Shown here in pieces: positions 1 to 5,076 of a stretch of 5,198 nucleotides of DNA. Origin of the DNA: Deltaproteobacteria bacterium (GTDB lineage Bacteria > Desulfobacterota > Desulfobacteria > Desulfobacterales > ETH-SRB1). Numbering within the stretch: the first letter of the stretch is position 1; each line of letters starts with the position of its first letter. The stretch is from NCBI GenBank assembly GCA_030627405.1, contig DAOUSD010000162.1, positions 1 through 5,198 of the forward strand. Reading direction: 5' to 3'. Below the pieces are notes generated by a model. It was not told where the DNA came from and searched no databases. It saw only the letters and a program-made list of their open reading frames with translations. Both the position numbers and the translations under genes were made by a program.

Positions 1-48
1 CTTCTAATCTTCTAATCTTCTAACCTTCTAATCTTCTAACCTTCTATT
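1..48. repeat. 8-bp tandem array (CTTCTAAY)n
   Basis: Six consecutive octamers are seen: CTTCTAAT, CTTCTAAT, CTTCTAAC, CTTCTAAT, CTTCTAAC, CTTCTATT. The array starts at the window edge, so it probably continues leftward. The plus strand is pyrimidine-rich. Every unit has TAA on the plus strand (except the last) and TAG on the minus strand; because 8 is not a multiple of 3, the array closes all three minus-strand frames downstream of tolR. It has no spacers and is not CRISPR. It looks like intergenic simple-sequence DNA; function unknown. Confidence 0.85.
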
Positions 49-66
49 CCCTCTCCCCTTCTCTCA

Positions 67-94
67 GCTCCATGCTCTTCGCTCCCCGCTCACT
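67..94. repeat. 7-bp phased GCTCNNN array at the tolR 3' end
   Basis: GCTC occurs at 67, 74, 81 and 88, exactly 7 bp apart (GAGCNNN on the minus strand), giving four degenerate heptads that end on the tolR stop codon (93-95). It continues the strand-asymmetric, pyrimidine-rich tract that starts at position 1 but with a different period. It may be slippage-generated DNA; no function can be assigned. Confidence 0.5.
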
Positions 95-103
95 ACTGCG
101 GGG
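84..103 (-). other. GC hairpin enclosing the tolR stop codon
   Basis: CCCCGC (84-89) and GCGGGG (98-103) are perfect inverted repeats around an 8-base loop that contains the tolR stop codon (93-95). Read on the minus strand the stem is followed by purine-rich GAGCGAAGAGC and no T run, so it does not meet the Rho-independent terminator pattern. It could stabilise the mRNA 3' end or be a chance product of the GC-rich heptads. Confidence 0.35.
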
Positions 104-497
104 GCTCTGTCACCATACCTAATCTCTCGACCCCTGCCCCCTTTATCTCCGACATGACACGTACTACCATTCCATACGGTATCCTTTTGTCGGCCCGGAG
201 ATAAACCTCACGGTCGCTACGACCCTTAAAAATTTTAATCAGTTTCTCCTGCAGAAAATCGATTGTCACCTGATAATCATTAATATAAACTTTATTATTA
301 CTGTCGATGGTAATTACAAGAAGCTCTTTTGTTGAAGACAGCGGCTTAGAAGTCGTTTCCGGCAAAGAAACATCTACACCCTGTACCATCATAGGCGCTG
401 TTACCATAAAAATAATTAAAAGAACGAGCATAACATCAACAAATGGCGTCACGTTTATGTCGGACATCAGATGGTTGTTTTTGCCTCCATAAGTCAT
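93..497 (-). CDS. tolR: TolR/ExbD-family proton-channel subunit
   Basis: Predicted inner-membrane partner of TolQ in the Tol-Pal energy-transducing complex, which uses the proton-motive force to drive outer-membrane constriction and integrity. The 134-residue protein (E. coli TolR is 142) has a short cytoplasmic N-terminus, INVTPFVDVMLVLL at 14-27, one membrane helix at about 17-38 and a periplasmic domain. Asp21 corresponds to the conserved protonatable Asp of the family. The C-terminal VYLRADKRIPYGMVV (98-112) and AGVERLGMVTEPP (121-133) match TolR more closely than ExbD. The start overlaps the tolQ stop as ATGA, and AAGGAGA (505-511) lies 7 bases upstream, so the two are translationally coupled. 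Met11 is an alternative start but lacks a well-spaced ribosome site. An ExbD-type transporter role cannot be excluded because tolA/tonB is outside the window. Confidence 0.92.
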   Translation of the reverse strand: MTYGGKNNHLMSDINVTPFVDVMLVLLIIFMVTAPMMVQGVDVSLPETTSKPLSSTKELLVITIDSNNKVYINDYQVTIDFLQEKLIKIFKGRSDREVYLRADKRIPYGMVVRVMSEIKGAGVERLGMVTEPPQ

Positions 498-1228
498 CGA
501 TTGTTCTCCTTTTCCCTAAGGATATCCCGTTCAATAATATTCAGTAAATCCGCGGCAAATCCCTGCAATTCAGTCTCAATGGTCCTTATTTTCTGCGTAA
601 AATAATTAAAAGCGATAACCGCGGGTATTGCGACAGCCAAACCTGCCGCAGTCGCTATAAGCGCCTCAGAAATCCCCGGGGCTACAACAGCAAGACTGGC
701 TGAACCTCTTAAACCGATTCCATGAAATGAATTCATAATACCCCATACAGTTCCGAACAAACCGATAAAAGGTGCTGTGTTTCCTGTTGTAGCAAGGAAA
801 GGAACCATTTGAGTCATTCTGGTTGTTTCTGTATTTATAGCCCTGCGCAAAGCTCTTTTAACATTGTCAACAACAGCAGAATTAGCACCCAGGGAATAAG
901 TTTCTGACTTATGGACTTGTGATGATTGCGATGAAACCGGAACACCGGATCGGCTTAATTTCTTCAGCTCAATATATCCAACTCTGAAAACCTTGGCAAT
1001 AGGACTGCCGTGAAGATGCTTTGCTTTAGCAAAAGCATCGGAAAGAACCCTGCTTTTCCAAAAAAAATCTGTAAAAAGGATCGATTCTTCATATGCCCTT
1101 CTAAGATATTGATATTTTATTATTATTATTGCCCATGATGTGATGGAAAAAAAGAGCAGAAGCAGCAGCACAAACTGCACCATTAGTCCGGCATTAACTA
1201 TCATACTTATTATATTGGTTTGAATCAT
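494..1228 (-). CDS. tolQ: TolQ/ExbB-family proton-channel subunit
   Basis: Predicted polytopic inner-membrane subunit that forms the Tol-Pal ion channel with TolR. Counting 244 residues from the chosen ATG (E. coli TolQ is about 230), it shows a first helix at about 16-38 with TolQ-like FSITSWAIIIIKYQ, a long cytoplasmic loop with a Ser-rich stretch at about 93-112, a second helix at about 142-165 containing GNTAPFIGLFGTVWGIM, and a third at about 179-208 containing APGISEALIATAAGLAVAIP. The last two are the family's hallmark. The open frame extends to a TTG at 1232-1234, but GGAG (1235-1238) abuts it; the ATG at 1226-1228 is 6 bases from that site and is preferred. It is the first gene of a tolQR pair (4-bp overlap). 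Upstream lies a repeat separating it from fabG, so its promoter is unclear. Confidence 0.93.
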   Translation of the reverse strand: MIQTNIISMIVNAGLMVQFVLLLLLFFSITSWAIIIIKYQYLRRAYEESILFTDFFWKSRVLSDAFAKAKHLHGSPIAKVFRVGYIELKKLSRSGVPVSSQSSQVHKSETYSLGANSAVVDNVKRALRRAINTETTRMTQMVPFLATTGNTAPFIGLFGTVWGIMNSFHGIGLRGSASLAVVAPGISEALIATAAGLAVAIPAVIAFNYFTQKIRTIETELQGFAADLLNIIERDILREKENNR

Positions 1229-1234
1229 AAACAA

Positions 1235-1238
1235 CTCC
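1235..1238 (-). promoter_or_regulatory. Shine-Dalgarno deciding the tolQ start
   Basis: The minus strand reads GGAG-TTGTTT-ATG. The 6-base spacing supports ATG at 1226-1228; the TTG that opens the frame two codons earlier directly abuts GGAG and would leave no spacing. Confidence 0.8.
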
Positions 1239-1284
1239 GGTTTTTGATGTTGGAGAAATACAGCATCCTTCAGCCTTCAGACTA

Positions 1285-1441
1285 TGAGACCTTTGAAAAA
1301 TATTCAATTTTGTTCGAGTACAAGGAAGGCGACCAAATTTTAAATCAGGTTTAACCGCAGGAATACATTGAGTATTTCGAGGATTAAAATTTGAGCCTGA
1401 CGCAGTAATCGGGCAAAAGGGAGTGTTTTGCAAAGGTTTCA
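1285..1441. repeat. Dispersed palindromic MITE-like repeat, copy 1
   Basis: This is a 157-bp noncoding element sharing both arms with the copy at 4430-4594, in the same orientation. Its ends are TGAGACCTTTG (1285-1295) and CAAAGGTTTCA (1431-1441), inverted repeats with one mismatch. Inside are AAATTTTAA (1335-1343) and TTAAAATTT (1384-1392), and at the apex AATAC/GTATT (1362-1366, 1372-1376), so a single strand could fold into a long branched hairpin. The last 66 bases match copy 2 with 7 differences by eye. No transposase and no clear target duplication are seen. The right end includes the fabG stop codon (1439-1441). It fills most of the gap between fabG and tolQ. Family identity is unverified. 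Confidence 0.88.
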
Positions 1442-2197
1442 CATATACATTCCACCGTTTACATGGATTACCTGACCCGTAATGTATGCTGCATCATCTG
1501 AAGCCAAAAATTTAACAGCAGCGGCAACATCTTCCGGCTGTCCCCCTCGACGCATCGGCACCTGATCCAGCATAGCCTTCCTTGCCTTTTCAGAAAGTGC
1601 TGCTGTCATGTCTGTCTCTATAAAACCAGGAGCAACTGCATTTACAGTAACATTTCTAGCGGCAAGTTCTTTTGCCGCTGTTTTTGTCAGCCCAATTAGT
1701 CCTGCCTTTGAAGCAGAATAATTCGCCTGTCCCGGATTACCGGTTACACCAACAACAGACGCTATATTTACTATACGGCCACAGCGCTGCTTCATCATGA
1801 TTTTTGCGGCAAGTCTTGTGCAGGTAAATGCACCTTTTAAGTTTATATTTAACACCATATTCCAGTCATTCTCCTTCATGCGAACCAAAAGCCCATCCTT
1901 GGTAATACCCGCATTGTTAACAAGAATATCTACACGACCGGTTTCATCAACTATTTTCTCAAAAAAAGCTTCGACGTCTTTTGCATCTGCGACATCGACA
2001 CTCATGCTAACCGCCGAACTTCCAAGGTCGGCAACCAACTTTTCTGTTTCAGCAGCAGCAGCCTCTTCAGCCTCGGGATTACCTGGAGAAAAATAGTTGA
2101 AATAGATTTGAGTATCCGGACTTGCCAAAGAAAGGCAAATAGATCGTCCAATACCTCTTGAAGCACCTGTGACAACAACTGTACGTTTTTCAGGCAT
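1439..2197 (-). CDS. fabG: 3-oxoacyl-[acyl-carrier-protein] reductase
   Basis: NADPH-dependent short-chain dehydrogenase predicted to reduce 3-oxoacyl-ACP to 3-hydroxyacyl-ACP in cytoplasmic fatty-acid elongation. The 252 residues show the cofactor motif TGASRGIG (10-17), NNAG (94-97), and the catalytic tetrad Asn119, Ser147, Tyr160, Lys164 in SASK context, with the same spacing as E. coli FabG (110/138/151/155). Arg138 and Arg181 align with the E. coli ACP-docking arginines 129 and 172, which favours a true FabG over a generic reductase. The protein ends in the usual HVNGGMYM. An extra ~9 residues follow the second strand (about 36-50, Ala/Glu-rich). GAGAGG (2203-2208) lies 5 bases before the ATG, inside the last codons of the upstream acyl-CoA dehydrogenase, whose stop is 2 bp away, so translation is coupled. 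The stop TGA belongs to the terminal repeat of the adjacent element. Confidence 0.95.
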   Translation of the reverse strand: MPEKRTVVVTGASRGIGRSICLSLASPDTQIYFNYFSPGNPEAEEAAAAETEKLVADLGSSAVSMSVDVADAKDVEAFFEKIVDETGRVDILVNNAGITKDGLLVRMKENDWNMVLNINLKGAFTCTRLAAKIMMKQRCGRIVNIASVVGVTGNPGQANYSASKAGLIGLTKTAAKELAARNVTVNAVAPGFIETDMTAALSEKARKAMLDQVPMRRGGQPEDVAAAVKFLASDDAAYITGQVIHVNGGMYM

Positions 2198-2199
2198 AA

Positions 2200-3867
2200 T
2201 TACCTCTCAAATAATATATCAGCAACCATATCCATGTCTTTAATGACATTTTCATAGCTGCAAAGCAGTTTATTATAAGAAATGGTCTCCATAAAATCAG
2301 AGACAATTTTATGATCAAAAGCACCGGAGCCCATCAGTATCTTCAACATATTATGAGCTACGACCCGTGCTGTTTCATTTGCAAAAATCCTTGACATTGC
2401 CTTTATTTTTTCGGCTTCAGGGTCTCCTGCTTCAATAAGTGATTTGGCCTTACGTGCCATGCTTGCTCCAACCTCCACATGTGTCATCATATCGGACAGA
2501 GCAAACATAATATCTTGTTTTCTGGTAAGCTTGTTATCATGTACGAGCATTATAGTATCATTAAGAGCCCTGGCGGCAAGCCCATAAAATTTGCATCCGG
2601 CATCATTCAGGGTATTATTCAATTCTTCCATCTCCGAAGATATGTCTCCGTAATATTTACCCTTTGTCTTCCGTGTAATCTTCCAGCGGAACGTACTGAT
2701 TATATTCTGCTGAATTTCACTGGTTCCTTCATAAATGCAAGTAATTTTGACATCTCTTTTTATCTTTTCTACCTCAAATTCGTGAATGTATCCATAACCA
2801 CCAAGCGCCTGTATGGCATCATCGGCTGCTTTATTGGCAGATTCAGTGGCAAAGAACTTGGCAATTGATCCTTCAACCTGCAGGTCATCTTCCCCTGAAT
2901 CCAATCTCCAGGCAACTTCTTCCATATAGGCTGTTGCAGCTTCAAGCCTCACGGCATTCGGAACGATCAGTTTGTGCGTATATCCCTGTTTTTCAGAAAG
3001 AGAAGAGCCGAACTGAATTCTCTCCTTAGCATATGGGATAATTATATCGAGAGCTGCTTCGCCGGCACCCAGACCCATGGCAGCAACCATAAGCCTTGTA
3101 TATCCAAAGACCTTGTTAGCTTGCCTCATCCCTTCTCCAGGAACACCACCAATAAGATTTTCAATTGGTACAAATACATCGGTAAATGAGAGAGGTGATG
3201 TATTTGATGCACGTATCCCGTGTTTTTCTTCACCCTTGCCCTGAACAAAACCTTCCGTGCCTTTCTCAACAACAAAAAATGATGGTCCATCCGGGGTATT
3301 GGCAAGAACTGTGATGAAATCAGCGTATCCACCTGTTGATATAAACTGTTTGGTACCGTTTATATTGTATCCAATGATCTCACCTGCATCGTTTGTTACA
3401 GGATCGGCCTTTGTCTTTAAGGCAGCAAGGTTGCTCCCGGCACCAGCTTCAGTAACAGCATATGCTACAAGAGATTTCCCTTCAGCAATAGATCCAAGCC
3501 ATTTATGCTTCTGTTCCTCAGTAGCTCCAACCAGTATAGGATCTGAGCCGAGCTGAATAGCAAAAAAACCCGTTGCAATTCCTAAACATATATTTGATAT
3601 TTCACGAATTACCTCACAGCAGTCACGTGCTCCTCCTCCTATACCTCCGTATTCTTCGGGTATAAACAGGAGTTGCAGACCGATATCCTCTCCAAGCAAC
3701 TCACGGATCGTATCTTCAGGAAAAATTTCATTTTTATCAAATTCAAGAATTTTTTTCTTTGTAAGAAAGCGTTTTCTAAGCTGCCTTACGGTATCAATTA
3801 CCATCTGCCTTGACTCAAGATCGAGACCTTTGAGATTGCGTCCAGCAGTAGCTGTTGATGTCGTCAT
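2200..3867 (-). CDS. Acyl-CoA dehydrogenase with C-terminal extension
   Basis: FAD-dependent flavoenzyme predicted to form or, in reverse, reduce the 2,3 double bond of acyl-CoA thioesters. In the 555 residues, the N-terminal helical domain runs to about 130; the middle strand domain carries YAVTEAGAGSNLAALK (136-151), the family's first signature but with Asn146 where Asp is usual; the C-terminal helical domain carries ALGGYGYIHEFEVEKIKRD (354-372) and CIYEGTSEIQQ (377-387). Glu380 in YEGT sits at the catalytic base position of medium-chain enzymes. About 165 further residues, mainly helical, follow; a ~380-residue core is typical, and longer forms such as VLCAD/FadE types have such tails. 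Substrate chain length is not readable. The start is 3 bp after the rpmF stop with AGAAGGA inside the rpmF end; its own stop is 2 bp before fabG. The context suggests lipid synthesis or acyl-chain turnover; electron acceptor unknown. Confidence 0.93.
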   Translation of the reverse strand: MTTSTATAGRNLKGLDLESRQMVIDTVRQLRKRFLTKKKILEFDKNEIFPEDTIRELLGEDIGLQLLFIPEEYGGIGGGARDCCEVIREISNICLGIATGFFAIQLGSDPILVGATEEQKHKWLGSIAEGKSLVAYAVTEAGAGSNLAALKTKADPVTNDAGEIIGYNINGTKQFISTGGYADFITVLANTPDGPSFFVVEKGTEGFVQGKGEEKHGIRASNTSPLSFTDVFVPIENLIGGVPGEGMRQANKVFGYTRLMVAAMGLGAGEAALDIIIPYAKERIQFGSSLSEKQGYTHKLIVPNAVRLEAATAYMEEVAWRLDSGEDDLQVEGSIAKFFATESANKAADDAIQALGGYGYIHEFEVEKIKRDVKITCIYEGTSEIQQNIISTFRWKITRKTKGKYYGDISSEMEELNNTLNDAGCKFYGLAARALNDTIMLVHDNKLTRKQDIMFALSDMMTHVEVGASMARKAKSLIEAGDPEAEKIKAMSRIFANETARVVAHNMLKILMGSGAFDHKIVSDFMETISYNKLLCSYENVIKDMDMVADILFER

Positions 3868-3870
3868 ATT

Positions 3871-4056
3871 TTAATCCTTCTTTTCTATTTCAATAACAGT
3901 ACGCCCCTTATATGTACCGCAGGAATGACATACATGATGTGAAAGTTTAGTTTCTCCGCACTCGGGGCAAGTGGTCAAACTGGGAGCCGATGCTTTAATA
4001 TGAGAGCGTCTTTGGTCTCGCTTTGACTTAGATGTCTTACGTTTTGGTACAGGCAT
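3871..4056 (-). CDS. rpmF: 50S ribosomal protein bL32
   Basis: Structural protein of the large ribosomal subunit. The 61 residues are typical: basic N-terminus MPVPKRKTSKSKRDQRRSH, then CPEC (30-33) and CHSC (43-46), the four-cysteine zinc ribbon of the zinc-binding (C+) form, followed by GTYKGRTVIEIE. AGGAG (4064-4068) lies 7 bases before the ATG. It heads the minus-strand operon with the acyl-CoA dehydrogenase starting 3 bp after its stop; rpmF is widely found next to fatty-acid and phospholipid genes (plsX, fabH), so the neighbourhood fits although plsX itself is absent here. Confidence 0.98.
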   Translation of the reverse strand: MPVPKRKTSKSKRDQRRSHIKASAPSLTTCPECGETKLSHHVCHSCGTYKGRTVIEIEKKD

Positions 4057-4128
4057 GAGTAATCTCCTAACTATTTGTATTTATATATTATATAATGTAA
4101 TTCACTACTTAATAATAGAGCTGCGACA

Positions 4129-4157
4129 CTAGTAATTTAATTGAAAAAGATTGTCAA
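4129..4157 (-). promoter_or_regulatory. Putative sigma-70 promoter of rpmF operon
   Basis: The minus strand has a perfect -35 TTGACA (4152-4157), a 17-bp spacer and a weak -10 TACTAG (4129-4134), predicting a start near 4122 and a leader of about 65 bases. An alternative closer to the gene is a perfect TATAAT at 4087-4092 with a poor TTATTA 17 bp upstream. The region is AT-rich, so chance matches are likely; the intact TTGACA makes the first the better candidate. Confidence 0.5.
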
Positions 4158-4232
4158 GAACTTTATTCTGTTGTAACATTTCGGTTTTTTAAAAATATAT
4201 CCGCTTCAGCCGGCGTGGGAATGACGAGTCTC

Positions 4233-4263
4233 TGACACGATATTTCAAGCATGACACGATATT
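4233..4263. repeat. Direct repeat pair TGACACGATATT
   Basis: Two perfect 12-bp copies (4233-4244 and 4252-4263) are separated by 7 bases, a 19-bp period. They lie in the intergenic space between the divergent rpmF and tRNA-Gln promoters, about 35 bp upstream of the tRNA -35. This could be a two-site regulator target or a slippage/repeat remnant. The preceding bases (about 4208-4226) contain GTGGGAATGACGA, resembling a fragment of the common GTCATTCCC-type bacterial repeats. Confidence 0.5.
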
Positions 4264-4297
4264 AGCCTGGGTGTATTGAAAAAAGTGCTGAATTAAC

Positions 4298-4325
4298 TTG
4301 ACTCAATTGTTAATTTTATTATAGA
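4298..4325 (+). promoter_or_regulatory. Putative sigma-70 promoter of tRNA-Gln
   Basis: TTGACT (4298-4303, five of six consensus bases), a 16-bp spacer and TATAGA (4320-4325) lie just upstream of the tRNA, predicting a start near 4332 and a short 5' leader to be removed by RNase P. The surrounding TTAAC (4293-4297) and GTTAA (4309-4313) form a small inverted repeat across the -35. Confidence 0.6.
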
Positions 4326-4348
4326 CTTTCAAATAAATAATATTTTGA

Positions 4349-4422
4349 TGAGGGATCGTCTAAAGGCAGGACGACGGGTTCTGGCCCCGTTAATCAAGGT
4401 TCGAATCCTTGTCCCTCAGCCA
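4349..4422 (+). tRNA. trnQ: tRNA-Gln (anticodon CUG)
   Basis: A complete cloverleaf can be traced. Acceptor arms TGAGGGA (4349-4355) and TCCCTCA (4412-4418) pair fully, followed by discriminator G and an encoded CCA (4420-4422). The D arm is GTC/GAC (4358-4360, 4370-4372), the anticodon stem ACGGG/CCCGT (4374-4378, 4386-4390) with loop TTCTGGC placing CTG at 4381-4383, and the T arm CAAGG/CCTTG around TTCGAAT. Anticodon CUG decodes CAG (glutamine). The TCGTCTAAAGGCAGGAC segment is typical of bacterial tRNA-Gln. A repeat element begins 7 bases after the CCA. Confidence 0.98.
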
Positions 4423-4429
4423 GATAATC

Positions 4430-4594
4430 TGAGACCTTTGAAAAATGTTCAAGTTTGTTCAAGATCAAAGAAGGTGAAAATTTTAAATACAGGAATACAG
4501 TAGGGGCGAACCTCTGTGTCTGCCCTCTTTCGAGGCTTAAAATTTGAGCCTGACGCAAAAATTGGGCAAAAGGGGGCGTTTTGCAAAGGTCTCA
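4430..4594. repeat. Dispersed palindromic MITE-like repeat, copy 2
   Basis: This 165-bp homologue of the element at 1285-1441 lies in the same orientation. The ends TGAGACCTTTG (4430-4440) and CAAAGGTCTCA (4584-4594) are perfect inverted repeats, extending to 16 bp with one mismatch. The internal pair AAATTTTAA (4478-4486) / TTAAAATTT (4537-4545) is retained. The apex differs from copy 1: it holds an extra GTAGGGGCGAACC...GTCTGCCC segment (about 4500-4526) that is itself an imperfect palindrome. The element lies between the tRNA and the terminator, so it is probably transcribed with the tRNA precursor. No coding capacity or target duplication is seen. Confidence 0.88.
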
Positions 4595-4599
4595 AGCTG

Positions 4600-4633
4600 A
4601 GGGGTTATGAGTCTATTTCTTATAACCCCTTTT
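4600..4633 (+). terminator. Rho-independent terminator after tRNA-Gln
   Basis: AGGGGTTATGA (4600-4610) pairs with TTATAACCCCT (4620-4630) as an 11-bp stem with one G-T pair, a 9-base loop, and then TTTT (4630-4633). The position suits the end of the tRNA-Gln transcript, with the 165-bp repeat between the tRNA and the stem. The short T run makes it moderate in strength. The T run overlaps a possible -35 for the next gene. Confidence 0.8.
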
Positions 4634-4658
4634 GACTTCTCTGCTTATTTTATAAAAT
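4632..4658 (+). promoter_or_regulatory. Weak candidate promoter for the 113-aa gene
   Basis: TTGACT (4632-4637) is followed after 15 bp by TAAAAT (4653-4658). The spacer is shorter than ideal and the region is AT-rich. It is the only reasonable match I found between the terminator and the following gene, which otherwise would depend on read-through. Confidence 0.3.
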
Positions 4659-4701
4659 ACTTCAATCGTTGCATTGTTCATTGAAAAAACTGTAAACCTA
4701 C

Positions 4702-4715
4702 AACCGTGAACGGTT
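4702..4715 (+). promoter_or_regulatory. Small perfect inverted repeat before the 113-aa gene
   Basis: AACCGT and ACGGTT flank two bases (AACCG-TGAA-CGGTT as a hairpin with a four-base loop), ending 2 bases before the Shine-Dalgarno AAAGGA (4718-4723). As RNA it could modulate ribosome access; as DNA it could be a short operator. It may also be chance. Confidence 0.35.
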
Positions 4716-4734
4716 ATAAAGGATATTTATATAA

Positions 4735-5076
4735 ATGACAAATTATGAACTTGCAAAACAGATTCACAGGGATTTATCACCTATAGCGCCAAAATTATCT
4801 GCCGCTCTAAATCGCGCATTAATTGATATCGGCGAAGGATCGGTTTTATACGGCCTTGAAAAAGGAATGCACAAAGACGACTTTGTAACTTTTCATGAAA
4901 CTGAAATTATCAACCTGGCAGGAACTGATCAGGCTGGTATAATTGCAAAAATTACAGAAGTATTATTTCAGTTAGAAGGGCATACTTCCTGGAAAGTTAT
5001 AGTTGACAAGAGGCCTGGCCCCAACAAAAGAAATATTGAGATGTTTTATACGCTTATCAGAAGTAAGGATGTTTAG
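4735..5076 (+). CDS. Uncharacterised 113-residue protein, possible ACT-like segment
   Basis: I do not recognise this gene. It encodes 113 soluble-looking residues without signal peptide, membrane helix or cysteines. The first half (1-47) is predominantly helical (MTNYELAKQIHRDLSP, KLSAALNRALIDIG). The second half has EIINLAGTDQAGIIAKITEVLFQ (55-77; strand, turn with G-x-D-x-x-G, helix), which resembles the start of ACT ligand-binding domains, followed by strand-like WKVIVDKR and NIEMFYTLI. This is a hint at a small-ligand sensor, not an assignment; the expected second helix of an ACT fold is not evident. AAAGGA lies 11 bases upstream of the ATG, rather far. Codon use looks like its neighbours. 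The stop TAG directly abuts a repeat element, so the C-terminus could have been shortened by insertion. Confidence 0.7.
   Translation: MTNYELAKQIHRDLSPIAPKLSAALNRALIDIGEGSVLYGLEKGMHKDDFVTFHETEIINLAGTDQAGIIAKITEVLFQLEGHTSWKVIVDKRPGPNKRNIEMFYTLIRSKDV

Noticed and set aside
1..48. CRISPR-like array
   Set aside because: Units are 8 bp and contiguous with no spacers, so it is simple tandem repeat DNA.
84..103. Rho-independent terminator at the tolR end
   Set aside because: The GC stem is not followed by a T run on the minus strand and encloses the stop codon; kept only as a hairpin.
465..467. Alternative TolR start at Met11
   Set aside because: The nearest GGAGG is about 15 bases upstream, while the ATG at 495-497 has a strong, well-placed ribosome site and the coupled ATGA overlap.
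1229..1234. TTG start adding two residues to TolQ
   Set aside because: The Shine-Dalgarno GGAG directly abuts the TTG; the ATG at 1226-1228 has correct spacing.
1194..1442. 82-codon minus-strand open frame between fabG and tolQ
   Set aside because: It runs through the palindromic repeat and into the tolQ start, has no family resemblance or good ribosome site, and is low-complexity by origin.
1797..3556. Several plus-strand and out-of-frame open frames inside fabG and the acyl-CoA dehydrogenase
   Set aside because: They lie wholly within well-supported genes on the other strand or frame and show no family features.
4087..4092. Perfect TATAAT as the main rpmF -10
   Set aside because: Its -35 partner (TTATTA) is poor and the region is AT-rich; the intact TTGACA at 4152-4157 is the better anchor, though both could function.
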